DNA of 23,880 nucleotides from JBAXQQ01 sp037131695 (GTDB lineage Bacteria; Armatimonadota; Hebobacteria; CAIYQO01), in contig CAZWZF010000066.1 of assembly GCA_964638715.1 (NCBI GenBank), positions 1-23,880 on the forward strand, given 5' to 3'. Shown here in pieces: positions 6,888 to 13,761 of this stretch; positions within the stretch are counted from its first letter, which is position 1, and each line of letters begins with the position of its first letter. The notes under the pieces were generated by a model. The model did no database searches and was not told the DNA's origin. It worked only from the letters and a program-made list of their open reading frames with translations. A program made the translations under genes and the position numbers.

Positions 6888-7979
6888 ATGAAAATATTTT
6901 TATTTTTACTATTTTTAATATTAATTGCACTGTCAGCAACGGCTGCAAAGGTAGCTTTACAGCCATTGTGGACGGCAAAACAGTACCTTGGCGAACCAGA
7001 GATTGAACAGGCTATCTTGCAGGCGACTAATGATATTCGCGAAAAAAATGGTTTGAGTAAGGTTACGTGGGATGATAAACTATCGGTAGCGGAACGCCAG
7101 CATACAAAAGAGATGGTGGAAGAAAACTATTTTGAACATTCGTCACCGCATGAAGAATGGAAATCGCCATCGCAGCGTGCATATCTATCCGGTCATTTGA
7201 ATAGCCATGTCGGTGAAAATATTCTCTTTATTAAAAATCCTATTCAGCGAACTGCAACCGAGTTCGCCAAAGAATTCCTGCGATTATGGATGAACAGTCC
7301 GGGACATCGTGAAAATATCTTAACCAAAGATTGGACTCTTTTAGGGGTGGGGGTATACAAGAAAGATAAAGAAATTTTTGCTGGCCAGCTATTCGGCGAA
7401 GATTGGGCGGATGTAAAGAATGCGACCCTGCAGGATATAAATGGTGAATTATTAACGTATCGGCTTGAAGGAAAAGCGTTAGATGAAGATATGAAGTTGT
7501 GGTTTGATAACGTTTATTATGGCATAGCCACTGTGGAAGGCAAGAAATTTACCGGAGATATAAAAGTGCTGGCGAAAAGCGGAATACATAAAATTGCAGT
7601 TTCTAAGGGCACAATACTGATATGGCAGGCTGTAATTAATACAGATGCGGAAGAAACGAAATCAGTATCAGATATTGACGAATTAGGCACAAAATCGGTT
7701 GAAGATATTTCAGTATCACGTAATCCATATAATGGTTTCGAGTTAACCGCGGAAATAAAAGTGAAAAATATCGCAAAAGAAACATCATTGGCAAAAAACC
7801 ACGTGATAATTGATACTGTCAATGCGAATGATAACGGGTTGGTAATGGTAAAACTATTGCTGCTTCCAGATGAAAAAGTCACTTCGATAGGATTGGCATT
7901 TGACACTAAACTAATTGAACTGTTTTACATAGACACTTCTAAACCATTAAAAAAAGCATTTCGGTCGTTGGATAAATGA
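6888..7979 (+). CDS. secreted CAP (SCP/PR-1-like) domain protein
   Basis: 363 aa with a signal peptide (1-20, ending SATAA), so exported. The CAP domain spans about 41-170: ATNDIREKNGLSKVTWDDKL, H72 in AERQHT, FEHSSP (H84), HVGENI (E110) and WMNSPGHRENIL (H140). H84, E110 and H140 correspond to the conserved CAP cavity residues. Bacterial CAP proteins (the YkwD type) are extracellular or envelope-associated and of mostly unknown activity. Residues 171-363 form a second region I do not recognise; it is rich in predicted beta strands and charged residues and may be a binding domain. No good ribosome binding site precedes the ATG (a T-rich tract is there), so expression may be weak or the start atypical. 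Confidence 0.85.
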   Translation: MKIFLFLLFLILIALSATAAKVALQPLWTAKQYLGEPEIEQAILQATNDIREKNGLSKVTWDDKLSVAERQHTKEMVEENYFEHSSPHEEWKSPSQRAYLSGHLNSHVGENILFIKNPIQRTATEFAKEFLRLWMNSPGHRENILTKDWTLLGVGVYKKDKEIFAGQLFGEDWADVKNATLQDINGELLTYRLEGKALDEDMKLWFDNVYYGIATVEGKKFTGDIKVLAKSGIHKIAVSKGTILIWQAVINTDAEETKSVSDIDELGTKSVEDISVSRNPYNGFELTAEIKVKNIAKETSLAKNHVIIDTVNANDNGLVMVKLLLLPDEKVTSIGLAFDTKLIELFYIDTSKPLKKAFRSLDK

Positions 7980-8025
7980 GTATAAAATAATGCGTAACAG
8001 TTCACCTTTTACAAGCTTTAAATTT

Positions 8026-8310
8026 TTACATCGATTAATAGGATTTAAAGGATAAAATTGTTTAAGTAATTAAGCAGGTTCTTGCAATACTTGATTTTTC
8101 ATTGTTTAAAATTGAAATTTTGAGTATAAATTAGGGACTGACACCGAGTGGCGAAGCCAGGAAGGTGTTTGTCCCATCGGGTTTCGCAAAAGCCTCCAAG
8201 ACTTTTTCTTTATAAGCGAAAGTTCTGATTAATAAACTTTACAATTAGATATCTCACAACTTTTATATATATCAACTATTAAATCTTTTCAATCTTATTA
8301 ATCGATGTAA
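8026..8310. mobile_element. MITE-like element 2 (about 285 bp) enclosing the 44-bp repeat
   Basis: Terminal inverted repeats 8026-8055 and 8281-8310 share the ends TTACATCGATTAATA / TATTAATCGATGTAA, matching at most positions. The left end is almost identical to that of 4433-4532 (TTACATCGATTAATAGGATT in both). The interior has no transposase frame and holds a copy of the 44-bp structured repeat at 8133-8176. It fills most of the gap between the CAP gene and ppdK. Mobility is inferred from the repeated ends only. Confidence 0.55.
8133..8176 (+). repeat. 44-bp structured dispersed repeat, copy 2
   Basis: Matches the reverse complement of 1829-1872 at 42 of 44 positions. GGGACTGACACC (8134-8145) pairs with GGTGTTTGTCCC with one mismatch and one wobble pair. 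The loop holds TGGC-GAA-GCCA, giving a nested hairpin. The differences between copies fall in the outer arms. Confidence 0.8.
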
Positions 8311-8345
8311 AAAAGATAATCAGCAAAAGCTTCCATATTTCAACG

Positions 8346-8374
8346 TTGACCAGTTGGTCTATAAATTCTATAAT
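8346..8374 (+). promoter_or_regulatory. sigma70-type promoter of ppdK
   Basis: TTGACC (8346-8351), a 17-nt spacer and a perfect TATAAT (8369-8374). The predicted start near 8381 would give a leader of about 120 nt before ppdK. It is the best canonical promoter I found in the window. Confidence 0.7.
8348..8359. promoter_or_regulatory. operator-like inverted repeat overlapping the ppdK -35
   Basis: GACCA-GT-TGGTC, a 5-bp inverted repeat, overlaps the 3' part of the -35 box and the start of the spacer. A regulator bound there would block polymerase. The arms are short, so chance is possible. Confidence 0.3.
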
Positions 8375-8426
8375 ACATCGGTTTACGCAGGAATTGAGAA
8401 AAAAATGCCGAATGTAAATCATAACG

Positions 8427-8446
8427 CCTTCCGTTTTTGCGGAAGG
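8427..8446 (+). terminator. terminator-like hairpin in the ppdK leader
   Basis: CCTTCCG (8427-8433) pairs with CGGAAGG (8440-8446) around TTTTTG and is followed by the weak U-tract TATAAGTTTGTTT. It lies downstream of the predicted transcription start, so it may attenuate or protect the ppdK transcript. Confidence 0.4.
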
Positions 8447-8464
8447 TATAAGTTTGTTTAATTA

Positions 8465-8481
8465 TTCCGGATTAACCGGAA
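8465..8481 (+). other. second hairpin in the ppdK leader
   Basis: TTCCGG (8465-8470) pairs with CCGGAA (8476-8481) around ATTAA, just before the ribosome binding site GGAGG (8491-8495). Its left arm TTCCGG can also pair with parts of the first hairpin, so the two might be alternative structures. Confidence 0.35.
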
Positions 8482-8504
8482 GAATTTAGTGGAGGTTTTC
8501 TTAA

Positions 8505-11177
8505 GTGGCTACAAAACATGTATACCTTTTTTCTGAAGGCAAAAAGGAATGGCGCGACCTGTTAGGCGGCAAAGGTGCTAACCTGGCTGAAATGAACAAT
8601 ATCGGTCTTCCGGTTCCGTTTGGTTTCACTATTACAACTGATACTTGTAACGAATATTACAAGAACAATTGTGAAGTACCTGTTAATTTATGGCCTGAAA
8701 CTGAAGCAGCGATGAAGCAGATTGAAGCATTGGCTGGAAAAGGTTTCGGCGATGTTAACAATCCTCTGCTGGTATCAGTTCGTTCCGGCGCAAAGTTCTC
8801 CATGCCTGGCATGATGGATACAGTATTAAACCTTGGTTTAAATGATAATACCATCAAAGGCGTTATCGAAAAGACCGGCAATGCTCGTTTCGCTTATGAC
8901 TCATATCGTCGTTTCCTGATGATGTTCAGCGACATCGTTCTTTCCGGCGATTATCCTGACCTTAAAAAGCATGAATTTGAAGTAATCTTCGACAAATTGA
9001 AACATGAATTAGGCGCAGCCCAGGACACTGATGTTGACGCTGCCGGCTTAAAGAAACTCTGCGGCCAGTACGAAGAATATTTCAAAAAAGTTACCGGTGA
9101 AGAATTCCCGCAGAACCCATACGACCAGTTGAAGAAAGCTGTTTTAGCAGTATTCAAAAGCTGGAACAATGACCGCGCTATCCTGTACCGAAATCGTGAA
9201 AAAATTGATCACAACATCGGCACTGCGGTAAATATTCAGATGATGGTATTCGGCAACATGGGCGATGACAGCGGAACCGGCGTAGCATTTACCCGCGACG
9301 CAGCAACCGGCGAAAACGTTATTTATGGCGAATATCTGATGAATGCACAGGGCGAAGATGTTGTGGCTGGTGTACGCACCCCGCTGCCTGTAAGCCATTT
9401 GCAGGAACAGAACCCGGAAATCTATAAGCAGTTCACCGACATTGCTACTAAATTAGAAAACCATTACAAAGATATGCAGGACATCGAGTTCACCATTGAA
9501 AAAGGCAAACTCTTCATTTTGCAGTGCCGCAGCGGCAAACGCACCGGCGTCGCAGCAGTTAAGATTGCTGTTGACCAGGTTAACGAAGGCCTCATCACTA
9601 AGGAACAGGCTATCAGCCGCGTTCCGGCAGAAGCTCTTGAACAGTTGCTGCACCCGCGCCTGATCAATCCTGAAAAAGCCCCGGCAATCGCCAAGGGTTT
9701 AAATGCAGGACCTGGCGGGGCAGTAGGCTGCATTGCTATAGATTCAGACGCTGCTATTAAGATGGCTGGTGAAGGCAAATCAGTAATCCTGGTTCGCAAA
9801 GAAACCAACCCGGATGACCTGGGCGGCATGTTGGCATCAAAAGGCGTTCTCACCCAGTTGGGCGGACGCACTTCCCACGCTGCATTAGTTGCGCGTCAGT
9901 ATGGTATTCCGACCATTTGTGGCTGCAACGCTGTTAAGATTAACAATGCAGACCGCACCGTTATGATTGGCGAAGTAAAATTAAGCGAAGGCGACACCAT
10001 TTCAATTGATGGCACCCTCGGTGAAGTATACGCCGCCGCATTGAAGACCGAACCAGCCCGCGTAACCGGCGACTTTGGAACCTTCATGTCATGGGCAGAT
10101 GAATTTCGCGTATTAGGCGTTCGCGCTAATGCAGATACCCCGGAACAAGCAACTCAGGCTATCGAGTTCGGCGCTGAAGGCATTGGCCTTTGCCGCACAG
10201 AACACATGTTCCTCGGTGAAGAGCGCGTACCGCTGGTTCAGAATATGATTCTGGCAGAAGACGAAGAAGCACGCGATGCAGCACTGGCAAAATTACTGCC
10301 GATGCAGCGCGAAGATTTCGTAGGCATCTTCAAGGCGATGGGTGGCCGTCCGGTTACCGTTCGTTTGATTGACCCACCACTGCACGAATTCTTGCCGAAC
10401 ATCATTGACCTGTCCATCGAAGTTACCAAGATGGAATGCAAAGGCGAGACCAATACCCCGGAATATGCAGCGAAGAAAGTTTTATTGGCAAAAGTTCATG
10501 ACCTGCATGAAGCCAACCCGATGCTCGGTCTCCGCGGCGTTCGCTTGTCAATCTACTTCCCAGGTATCGTGAAGATGCAGGTTGCTGCTATCATCGGCGC
10601 TGCCTGCGAAGTTAAGAAATCAGGCCTGGACGTTCATCCTGAAATCATGATTCCGTTAATCGGCATGATCACCGAGTTAACCTATGTCAAGACCCAACTC
10701 GAACAGGTTGCAAAAGAAACCATGGCTGCTGAAGGCATTGAAGTTGACTACAAGTTCGGCACCATGATCGAAATCCCGCGCGCCGCTCTTACCGCTGGCG
10801 AAATTGCTGCAGAAGCAGAATTCTTCAGCTTCGGCACCAACGACCTGACCCAGATGACCTTCGGTCTCAGCCGCGACGACGCAGCCAAGTTCCTGCCAGT
10901 TTATATTGACAAGAAAATCCTCAAAGTCGACCCGACAGAATCAATTGATACCGTTGGCGTTGGCCGCTTGATGAAAATCTGCGTAGAAGATGCCAAGGCT
11001 GTCCGTCCGAATATCAAATTAGGTATCTGCGGCGAACACGGCGGCGATCCTGATTCAGTTAAGTTCTGCCATCAGATCGGCCTCACCTACGTTAGCTGCT
11101 CACCGAAACGCATACCTGTAGCTCGCTTAGCCGCAGCACAGGCAGCAATCCTGGGAGCCGGCCCATCAGACAAATAA
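8505..11177 (+). CDS. ppdK: pyruvate, phosphate dikinase
   Basis: Interconverts pyruvate + ATP + Pi and PEP + AMP + PPi in the cytoplasm, serving PPi-linked glycolysis or gluconeogenesis. 890 aa, the usual length. Domains in order: an N-terminal ATP-grasp part with LGGKGANLAEM (20-30) and VSVRSGAKFSMPGMMDT (90-106); a central phospho-His domain with GGRTSHAA (453-460, catalytic H458); and a C-terminal PEP/pyruvate barrel with GIGLCRTEHMF (559-569), PMLGLRGVRL (672-681), FGTNDLTQMTFGLSRDD (776-792) and GICGEHGG (840-847, catalytic C842). All key residues are present. The start is GTG 8505, with GGAGG 9 nt upstream. Monocistronic: its own promoter and terminator flank it. Compared with its neighbours, codon choice looks more C/G-ending, which would suit high expression. 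Confidence 0.97.
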   Translation: MATKHVYLFSEGKKEWRDLLGGKGANLAEMNNIGLPVPFGFTITTDTCNEYYKNNCEVPVNLWPETEAAMKQIEALAGKGFGDVNNPLLVSVRSGAKFSMPGMMDTVLNLGLNDNTIKGVIEKTGNARFAYDSYRRFLMMFSDIVLSGDYPDLKKHEFEVIFDKLKHELGAAQDTDVDAAGLKKLCGQYEEYFKKVTGEEFPQNPYDQLKKAVLAVFKSWNNDRAILYRNREKIDHNIGTAVNIQMMVFGNMGDDSGTGVAFTRDAATGENVIYGEYLMNAQGEDVVAGVRTPLPVSHLQEQNPEIYKQFTDIATKLENHYKDMQDIEFTIEKGKLFILQCRSGKRTGVAAVKIAVDQVNEGLITKEQAISRVPAEALEQLLHPRLINPEKAPAIAKGLNAGPGGAVGCIAIDSDAAIKMAGEGKSVILVRKETNPDDLGGMLASKGVLTQLGGRTSHAALVARQYGIPTICGCNAVKINNADRTVMIGEVKLSEGDTISIDGTLGEVYAAALKTEPARVTGDFGTFMSWADEFRVLGVRANADTPEQATQAIEFGAEGIGLCRTEHMFLGEERVPLVQNMILAEDEEARDAALAKLLPMQREDFVGIFKAMGGRPVTVRLIDPPLHEFLPNIIDLSIEVTKMECKGETNTPEYAAKKVLLAKVHDLHEANPMLGLRGVRLSIYFPGIVKMQVAAIIGAACEVKKSGLDVHPEIMIPLIGMITELTYVKTQLEQVAKETMAAEGIEVDYKFGTMIEIPRAALTAGEIAAEAEFFSFGTNDLTQMTFGLSRDDAAKFLPVYIDKKILKVDPTESIDTVGVGRLMKICVEDAKAVRPNIKLGICGEHGGDPDSVKFCHQIGLTYVSCSPKRIPVARLAAAQAAILGAGPSDK

Positions 11178-11207
11178 ATCATAGCAATATGATGAATTAA
11201 TAAACAA

Positions 11208-11236
11208 CCCCGGTTATTTTTAGCCGGGGCTGTTTT
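11208..11236 (+). terminator. Rho-independent terminator of ppdK
   Basis: CCCCGG (11208-11213) pairs with CCGGGG (11224-11229), extended by TTA/TAG pairing around a short T-rich loop, then CTGTTTTA. It begins 30 bases after the ppdK stop. Confidence 0.75.
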
Positions 11237-11274
11237 ATTGTAATAGCCCAATAAATCCATAATCCATCCCGTAG

Positions 11275-11296
11275 GGAACGCCGTCCCCGGTGTTCC
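11275..11296. repeat. GGAACGCCG hairpin repeat
   Basis: GGAACGCCG (11275-11283) pairs with CGGTGTTCC (11288-11296), with one G-T pair, around TCCC. The surrounding CCCGTAGGGAACGCCGTCCC has the look of a widespread intergenic palindrome. Only one copy is in the window. Confidence 0.5.
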
Positions 11297-11460
11297 GTTT
11301 TGATTAGTTTTGATTTATTTAATAGAAATCGTAAATTGATGGAATCTTTTCGTGATTTTCTGCGACTAACTAATATCGCTAATTCAAAGGAGTTTACACA
11401 ATTTTCTGAATCAAATAATATATACTCAGCCAGCAACGGCGCGGCAAAATGTTAATACTT

Positions 11461-11554
11461 TGGAGCGCCGGCTTCCAGCCGGCGAGTATTTTATGCCAAC
11501 TTTGCTTAATAATTATTGCCTATCTACACGCGCCGGCTGGAAGCCAGTGCTCCG
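11461..11554. repeat. REP-pair-like element with inverted GC-rich arms
   Basis: Arms 11461-11484 and 11531-11554 are inverted copies matching at 21 of 24 positions. The left arm is itself a perfect hairpin: CGCCGGCT, loop TCC, AGCCGGCG (11466-11484). This paired-palindrome layout resembles BIME/REP-doublet elements mobilised by TnpA-REP-type transposases. Translation across the left arm yields the spurious WSAGFQPA-type peptide. Confidence 0.6.
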
Positions 11555-11654
11555 TGATTAGTAGTGATTATTTAAAGATATCGACATTCTATATTGAAAA
11601 TAGATGTGAAGCCGCAAAAAAGAGGCAGAAAAGTGAAATTAAAGAGAGTAAATT

Positions 11655-11708
11655 ATGAAGGAACTGGAATTGCGTAGTCTGTCGCCAATACGCTTGGAGA
11701 TGCCATAA
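11655..11708 (+). CDS. possible 17-aa upstream peptide
   Basis: ATG at 11655 reads MKELELRSLSPIRLEMP and stops 2 nt before the ATG of the following orphan gene, with a GAGAG tract at 11644-11648. The spacing would allow translational coupling, and the ribosome binding site GGAG of the next gene (11696-11699) lies inside it. It may equally be a remnant or chance. No family is recognised. Confidence 0.2.
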   Translation: MKELELRSLSPIRLEMP

Positions 11709-11710
11709 AT

Positions 11711-12211
11711 ATGAAAAAGCAAAAAAATATTGATAATTTAATTGATGCATTTGATTTTCTTTGGAATGAATATAGGTTTGTGATTTTAAAGAAACAAGAG
11801 GACAATTATGGTTACTCCTTAGAAGCAAAAAATGATACAACTGGCATAAAATTAGAATATGAAGTTAGGGATCAATATATAAAAGTTGTAATCATTAAAA
11901 TTATAAATGGAGAAATTGAGTATAATTTTTATGAAGCTCTTCGCGACAATAATTTAAAGATAAATGGATTCGGCTTAGATTGGATTTTAAGTTTTAAAAA
12001 TCCTGAAGCAAATTATAAACCAGCTTATGAATATAAAGTTGGTAGACCATTTAGTGATGAAGTAAATGGTATTAGAAATTATATATTTATGGTGGCTGGT
12101 TTGTTGAAAGAATATGCAAGTAATATGCTACTGGGGGATTTCACTGATTTTGATGAACTTGATGTGATAGTAAAAAAATATTTTAAAGAATATGAAGAAA
12201 TGAATAAATAG
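11711..12211 (+). CDS. hypothetical AT-rich protein, possibly immunity-like
   Basis: 166 aa, soluble and acidic, with no signal peptide or membrane segment. I do not recognise the family with confidence. The architecture is an N-terminal helix (FDFLWNEYRFVILKK), a beta-rich middle (GYSLEAKNDTTGIKLEYEVRDQYIKVVI) and a C-terminal helix (VAGLLKEYASNMLLGDFTDFDELDVIVKKYF). This vaguely resembles small cytosolic immunity-type proteins whose last helix reads LLKEN..LL.GDFS.F. Base composition is clearly more AT-rich than in neighbouring genes, and it lies beside dispersed repeats, so recent acquisition is plausible. No partner toxin gene is visible on either side. Confidence 0.6.
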   Translation: MKKQKNIDNLIDAFDFLWNEYRFVILKKQEDNYGYSLEAKNDTTGIKLEYEVRDQYIKVVIIKIINGEIEYNFYEALRDNNLKINGFGLDWILSFKNPEANYKPAYEYKVGRPFSDEVNGIRNYIFMVAGLLKEYASNMLLGDFTDFDELDVIVKKYFKEYEEMNK

Positions 12212-12332
12212 AACACAAATCCCGCAAACCCACCCACATAAATTCACCAATATTTTTGTTGTTAAAAGATAATTTCAATAATATACAAAAATATGGAAAA
12301 ATAACCCATGATTAGAAAAGGGGAAGTGGGTT

Positions 12333-12719
12333 ATGCTAATAGGTCATTTTAATGGTTTAATCGATAATCTTGTTTGTTACTACCTGTCAGCGCTATGCAT
12401 TATCAGCATAACTGTCTGGATGATATGGGCGTATACACATAGTGACAAATGGCAGAAAATTATCAGTGATTGTATTGTGTACCTGGTAACGATAGTGATA
12501 TCGGTATCATATATGATAATTTACCGGAATGTGCCGGCGCACCAGGCAAGCAACCCGTTATTTTTTGGCGCCGCCTGGTTTGCATTTGCGATTCTGACTA
12601 TTATGGAATTTCTCTGGCTTTCTTACGCCATCGATAATGTCGTTCAGCAATGCCGACAGTCTTTCACGAATTTCTATTCAAATCCAACGGATAATTCGCG
12701 TAATTTACGATTAAGGTAA
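12333..12719 (+). CDS. small hypothetical membrane protein
   Basis: 128 aa with about three hydrophobic segments (about 16-33, 41-64 and 75-98) and a short polar C-terminal tail, so probably an inner-membrane protein. Family not recognised. AGGGGAAG lies 7 nt upstream of the ATG and supports the start. A perfect terminator follows 24 bases after the stop, which supports it being a real, separately terminated gene. The 121-base gap on its left holds only AT-rich sequence. Confidence 0.6.
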   Translation: MLIGHFNGLIDNLVCYYLSALCIISITVWMIWAYTHSDKWQKIISDCIVYLVTIVISVSYMIIYRNVPAHQASNPLFFGAAWFAFAILTIMEFLWLSYAIDNVVQQCRQSFTNFYSNPTDNSRNLRLR

Positions 12720-12743
12720 AGAATATTAAAATATTTTTTCAAG

Positions 12744-12768
12744 AAGCGGCTGAAAAGCCGCTTTTTTT
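12744..12768 (+). terminator. Rho-independent terminator
   Basis: AAGCGGCT (12744-12751), the tetraloop GAAA, AGCCGCTT (12756-12763), then an uninterrupted T-run. A textbook intrinsic terminator for the small membrane protein gene. Confidence 0.9.
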
Positions 12769-12823
12769 ATTGACCTTCTGTGTCCAATTAATCATAATCT
12801 AAATGCACAATTATGGGGTAGAT

Positions 12824-13756
12824 ATGAATAAATTAGAAATGCTGAGACGAATGATGGTTATACATCATTTTGAGATGAGAGTAGATAAATTATTTGCGGC
12901 GGGCGAATTAAGGGGAACATCGCATCTTGCCATGGGTCAGGAAGCGACTGCTGTCGGCGTTGGATTTGCGCTGCAGCAAGGCGATTATGTTGCCAGCAAT
13001 CACCGTGGCCATGGCCATTTTATGGCAAGGGGTGCGGAACCGCGCCGAATAATGGCAGAGTTGTTTGGCAAAGCGGACGGGTATTCCAAAGGTTTGGGCG
13101 GCACCCAGCACATGGCAGATTTTTCACTGGGATTTTTGGGGATGAACGGCATAACCGGCGGGATGCTGCCGGTGGCAGCCGGTGCAGCATTCAGCGCGAA
13201 ATATCGCAAGTCCGGTCAGGTGGCGCTGGCATTTTTTGGCGATGGCGCCAGCAACCAGGGAACTTTTCATGAAACTTTGAATATGGCATCAATCTGGGCA
13301 TTGCCGCTGATTTTATTCTGCGAAAATAATTGCTACGCCATGAGTTCGTCAACGAAAGATATGGTAGGGGTAGAAGACATTGTTCATCGCGCCTGCGGTT
13401 ATGATATATCAGCAGTAATGGTAGACGGCAATGATGTGATGGCGGTGTATGATGCCGTGATAGCAGGCCGCGAATTGGCGGCAAATGGCAAAGGCCCGGT
13501 GTTAATAGAAGCGAAAACATATCGGGTGGGCGGACATTCCCGCGGCGACATGTGCGTTTACCGCACCCGTGAAGAAGAAGCGGAATGGGCATTGCGCGAT
13601 CCGGTGCTATTATTCAAGAATAAACTTATTTCAACCGGCGAGTTAACAGAGAATGATTATGAGCAAATGTTGAGCGAAGTTATGGAAACTGTTAACGAAG
13701 CGGAACAATTTGCACGCGATGGCGAGTTCGCGCAGTATTACACGGCAAACAGGTGA
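12824..13756 (+). CDS. TPP-dependent dehydrogenase E1 component, alpha subunit (pyruvate/acetoin type)
   Basis: Alpha subunit of a thiamine-diphosphate 2-oxoacid or acetoin dehydrogenase E1; with a beta subunit it would decarboxylate the substrate and pass the acyl group to lipoyl-E2. 310 aa from ATG 12824, chosen because GGGG lies 5 nt upstream; ATG 12803 has no such site. Motifs: GTSHLAMGQEA (31-41), SNHRGHGH (58-65), GGTQHM (92-97), TPP motif GDGASNQG...CENN (139-169) and RVGGHSRGD (234-242). The length and the H/S-rich loop fit AcoA/PdhA of alpha2beta2 enzymes. No beta, E2 or E3 gene is nearby. Its TGA overlaps the upstream GTG of the kinase frame, so the two genes are coupled. Pyruvate versus acetoin cannot be resolved. 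Confidence 0.88.
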   Translation: MNKLEMLRRMMVIHHFEMRVDKLFAAGELRGTSHLAMGQEATAVGVGFALQQGDYVASNHRGHGHFMARGAEPRRIMAELFGKADGYSKGLGGTQHMADFSLGFLGMNGITGGMLPVAAGAAFSAKYRKSGQVALAFFGDGASNQGTFHETLNMASIWALPLILFCENNCYAMSSSTKDMVGVEDIVHRACGYDISAVMVDGNDVMAVYDAVIAGRELAANGKGPVLIEAKTYRVGGHSRGDMCVYRTREEEAEWALRDPVLLFKNKLISTGELTENDYEQMLSEVMETVNEAEQFARDGEFAQYYTANR

Positions 13757-13761
13757 GTAAA

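Larger units (their letters stand above)
11178..11710. other. 533-base gap with a terminator and palindromic repeats, no convincing gene
   Basis: Holds the ppdK terminator, a GGAACGCCG hairpin, a REP-pair-like element and an AT-rich stretch before the orphan gene. Plus-strand codons from 11339 to 11455 read MESFRDFLRLTNIANSKEFT and onward for 38 residues to a stop. That could be a decayed gene remnant, but no ribosome binding site or family is recognisable. Confidence 0.5.

Noticed and set aside
11197..11436. 79-codon minus-strand frame after ppdK
   Set aside because: It spans the ppdK terminator and a palindromic repeat on the opposite strand, with no ribosome binding site or recognisable motif.
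11339..11455. 38-codon frame MESFRDFLRLTNIANSKEFT...
   Set aside because: It reads somewhat protein-like and may be a gene remnant, but has no ribosome binding site, family match or neighbour to support it.
11449..11658. 69-codon plus-strand frame (WSAGFQPA...) in the gap after ppdK
   Set aside because: It translates the REP-like palindromes, a common source of spurious GFQPA peptides, and has no ribosome binding site or family.
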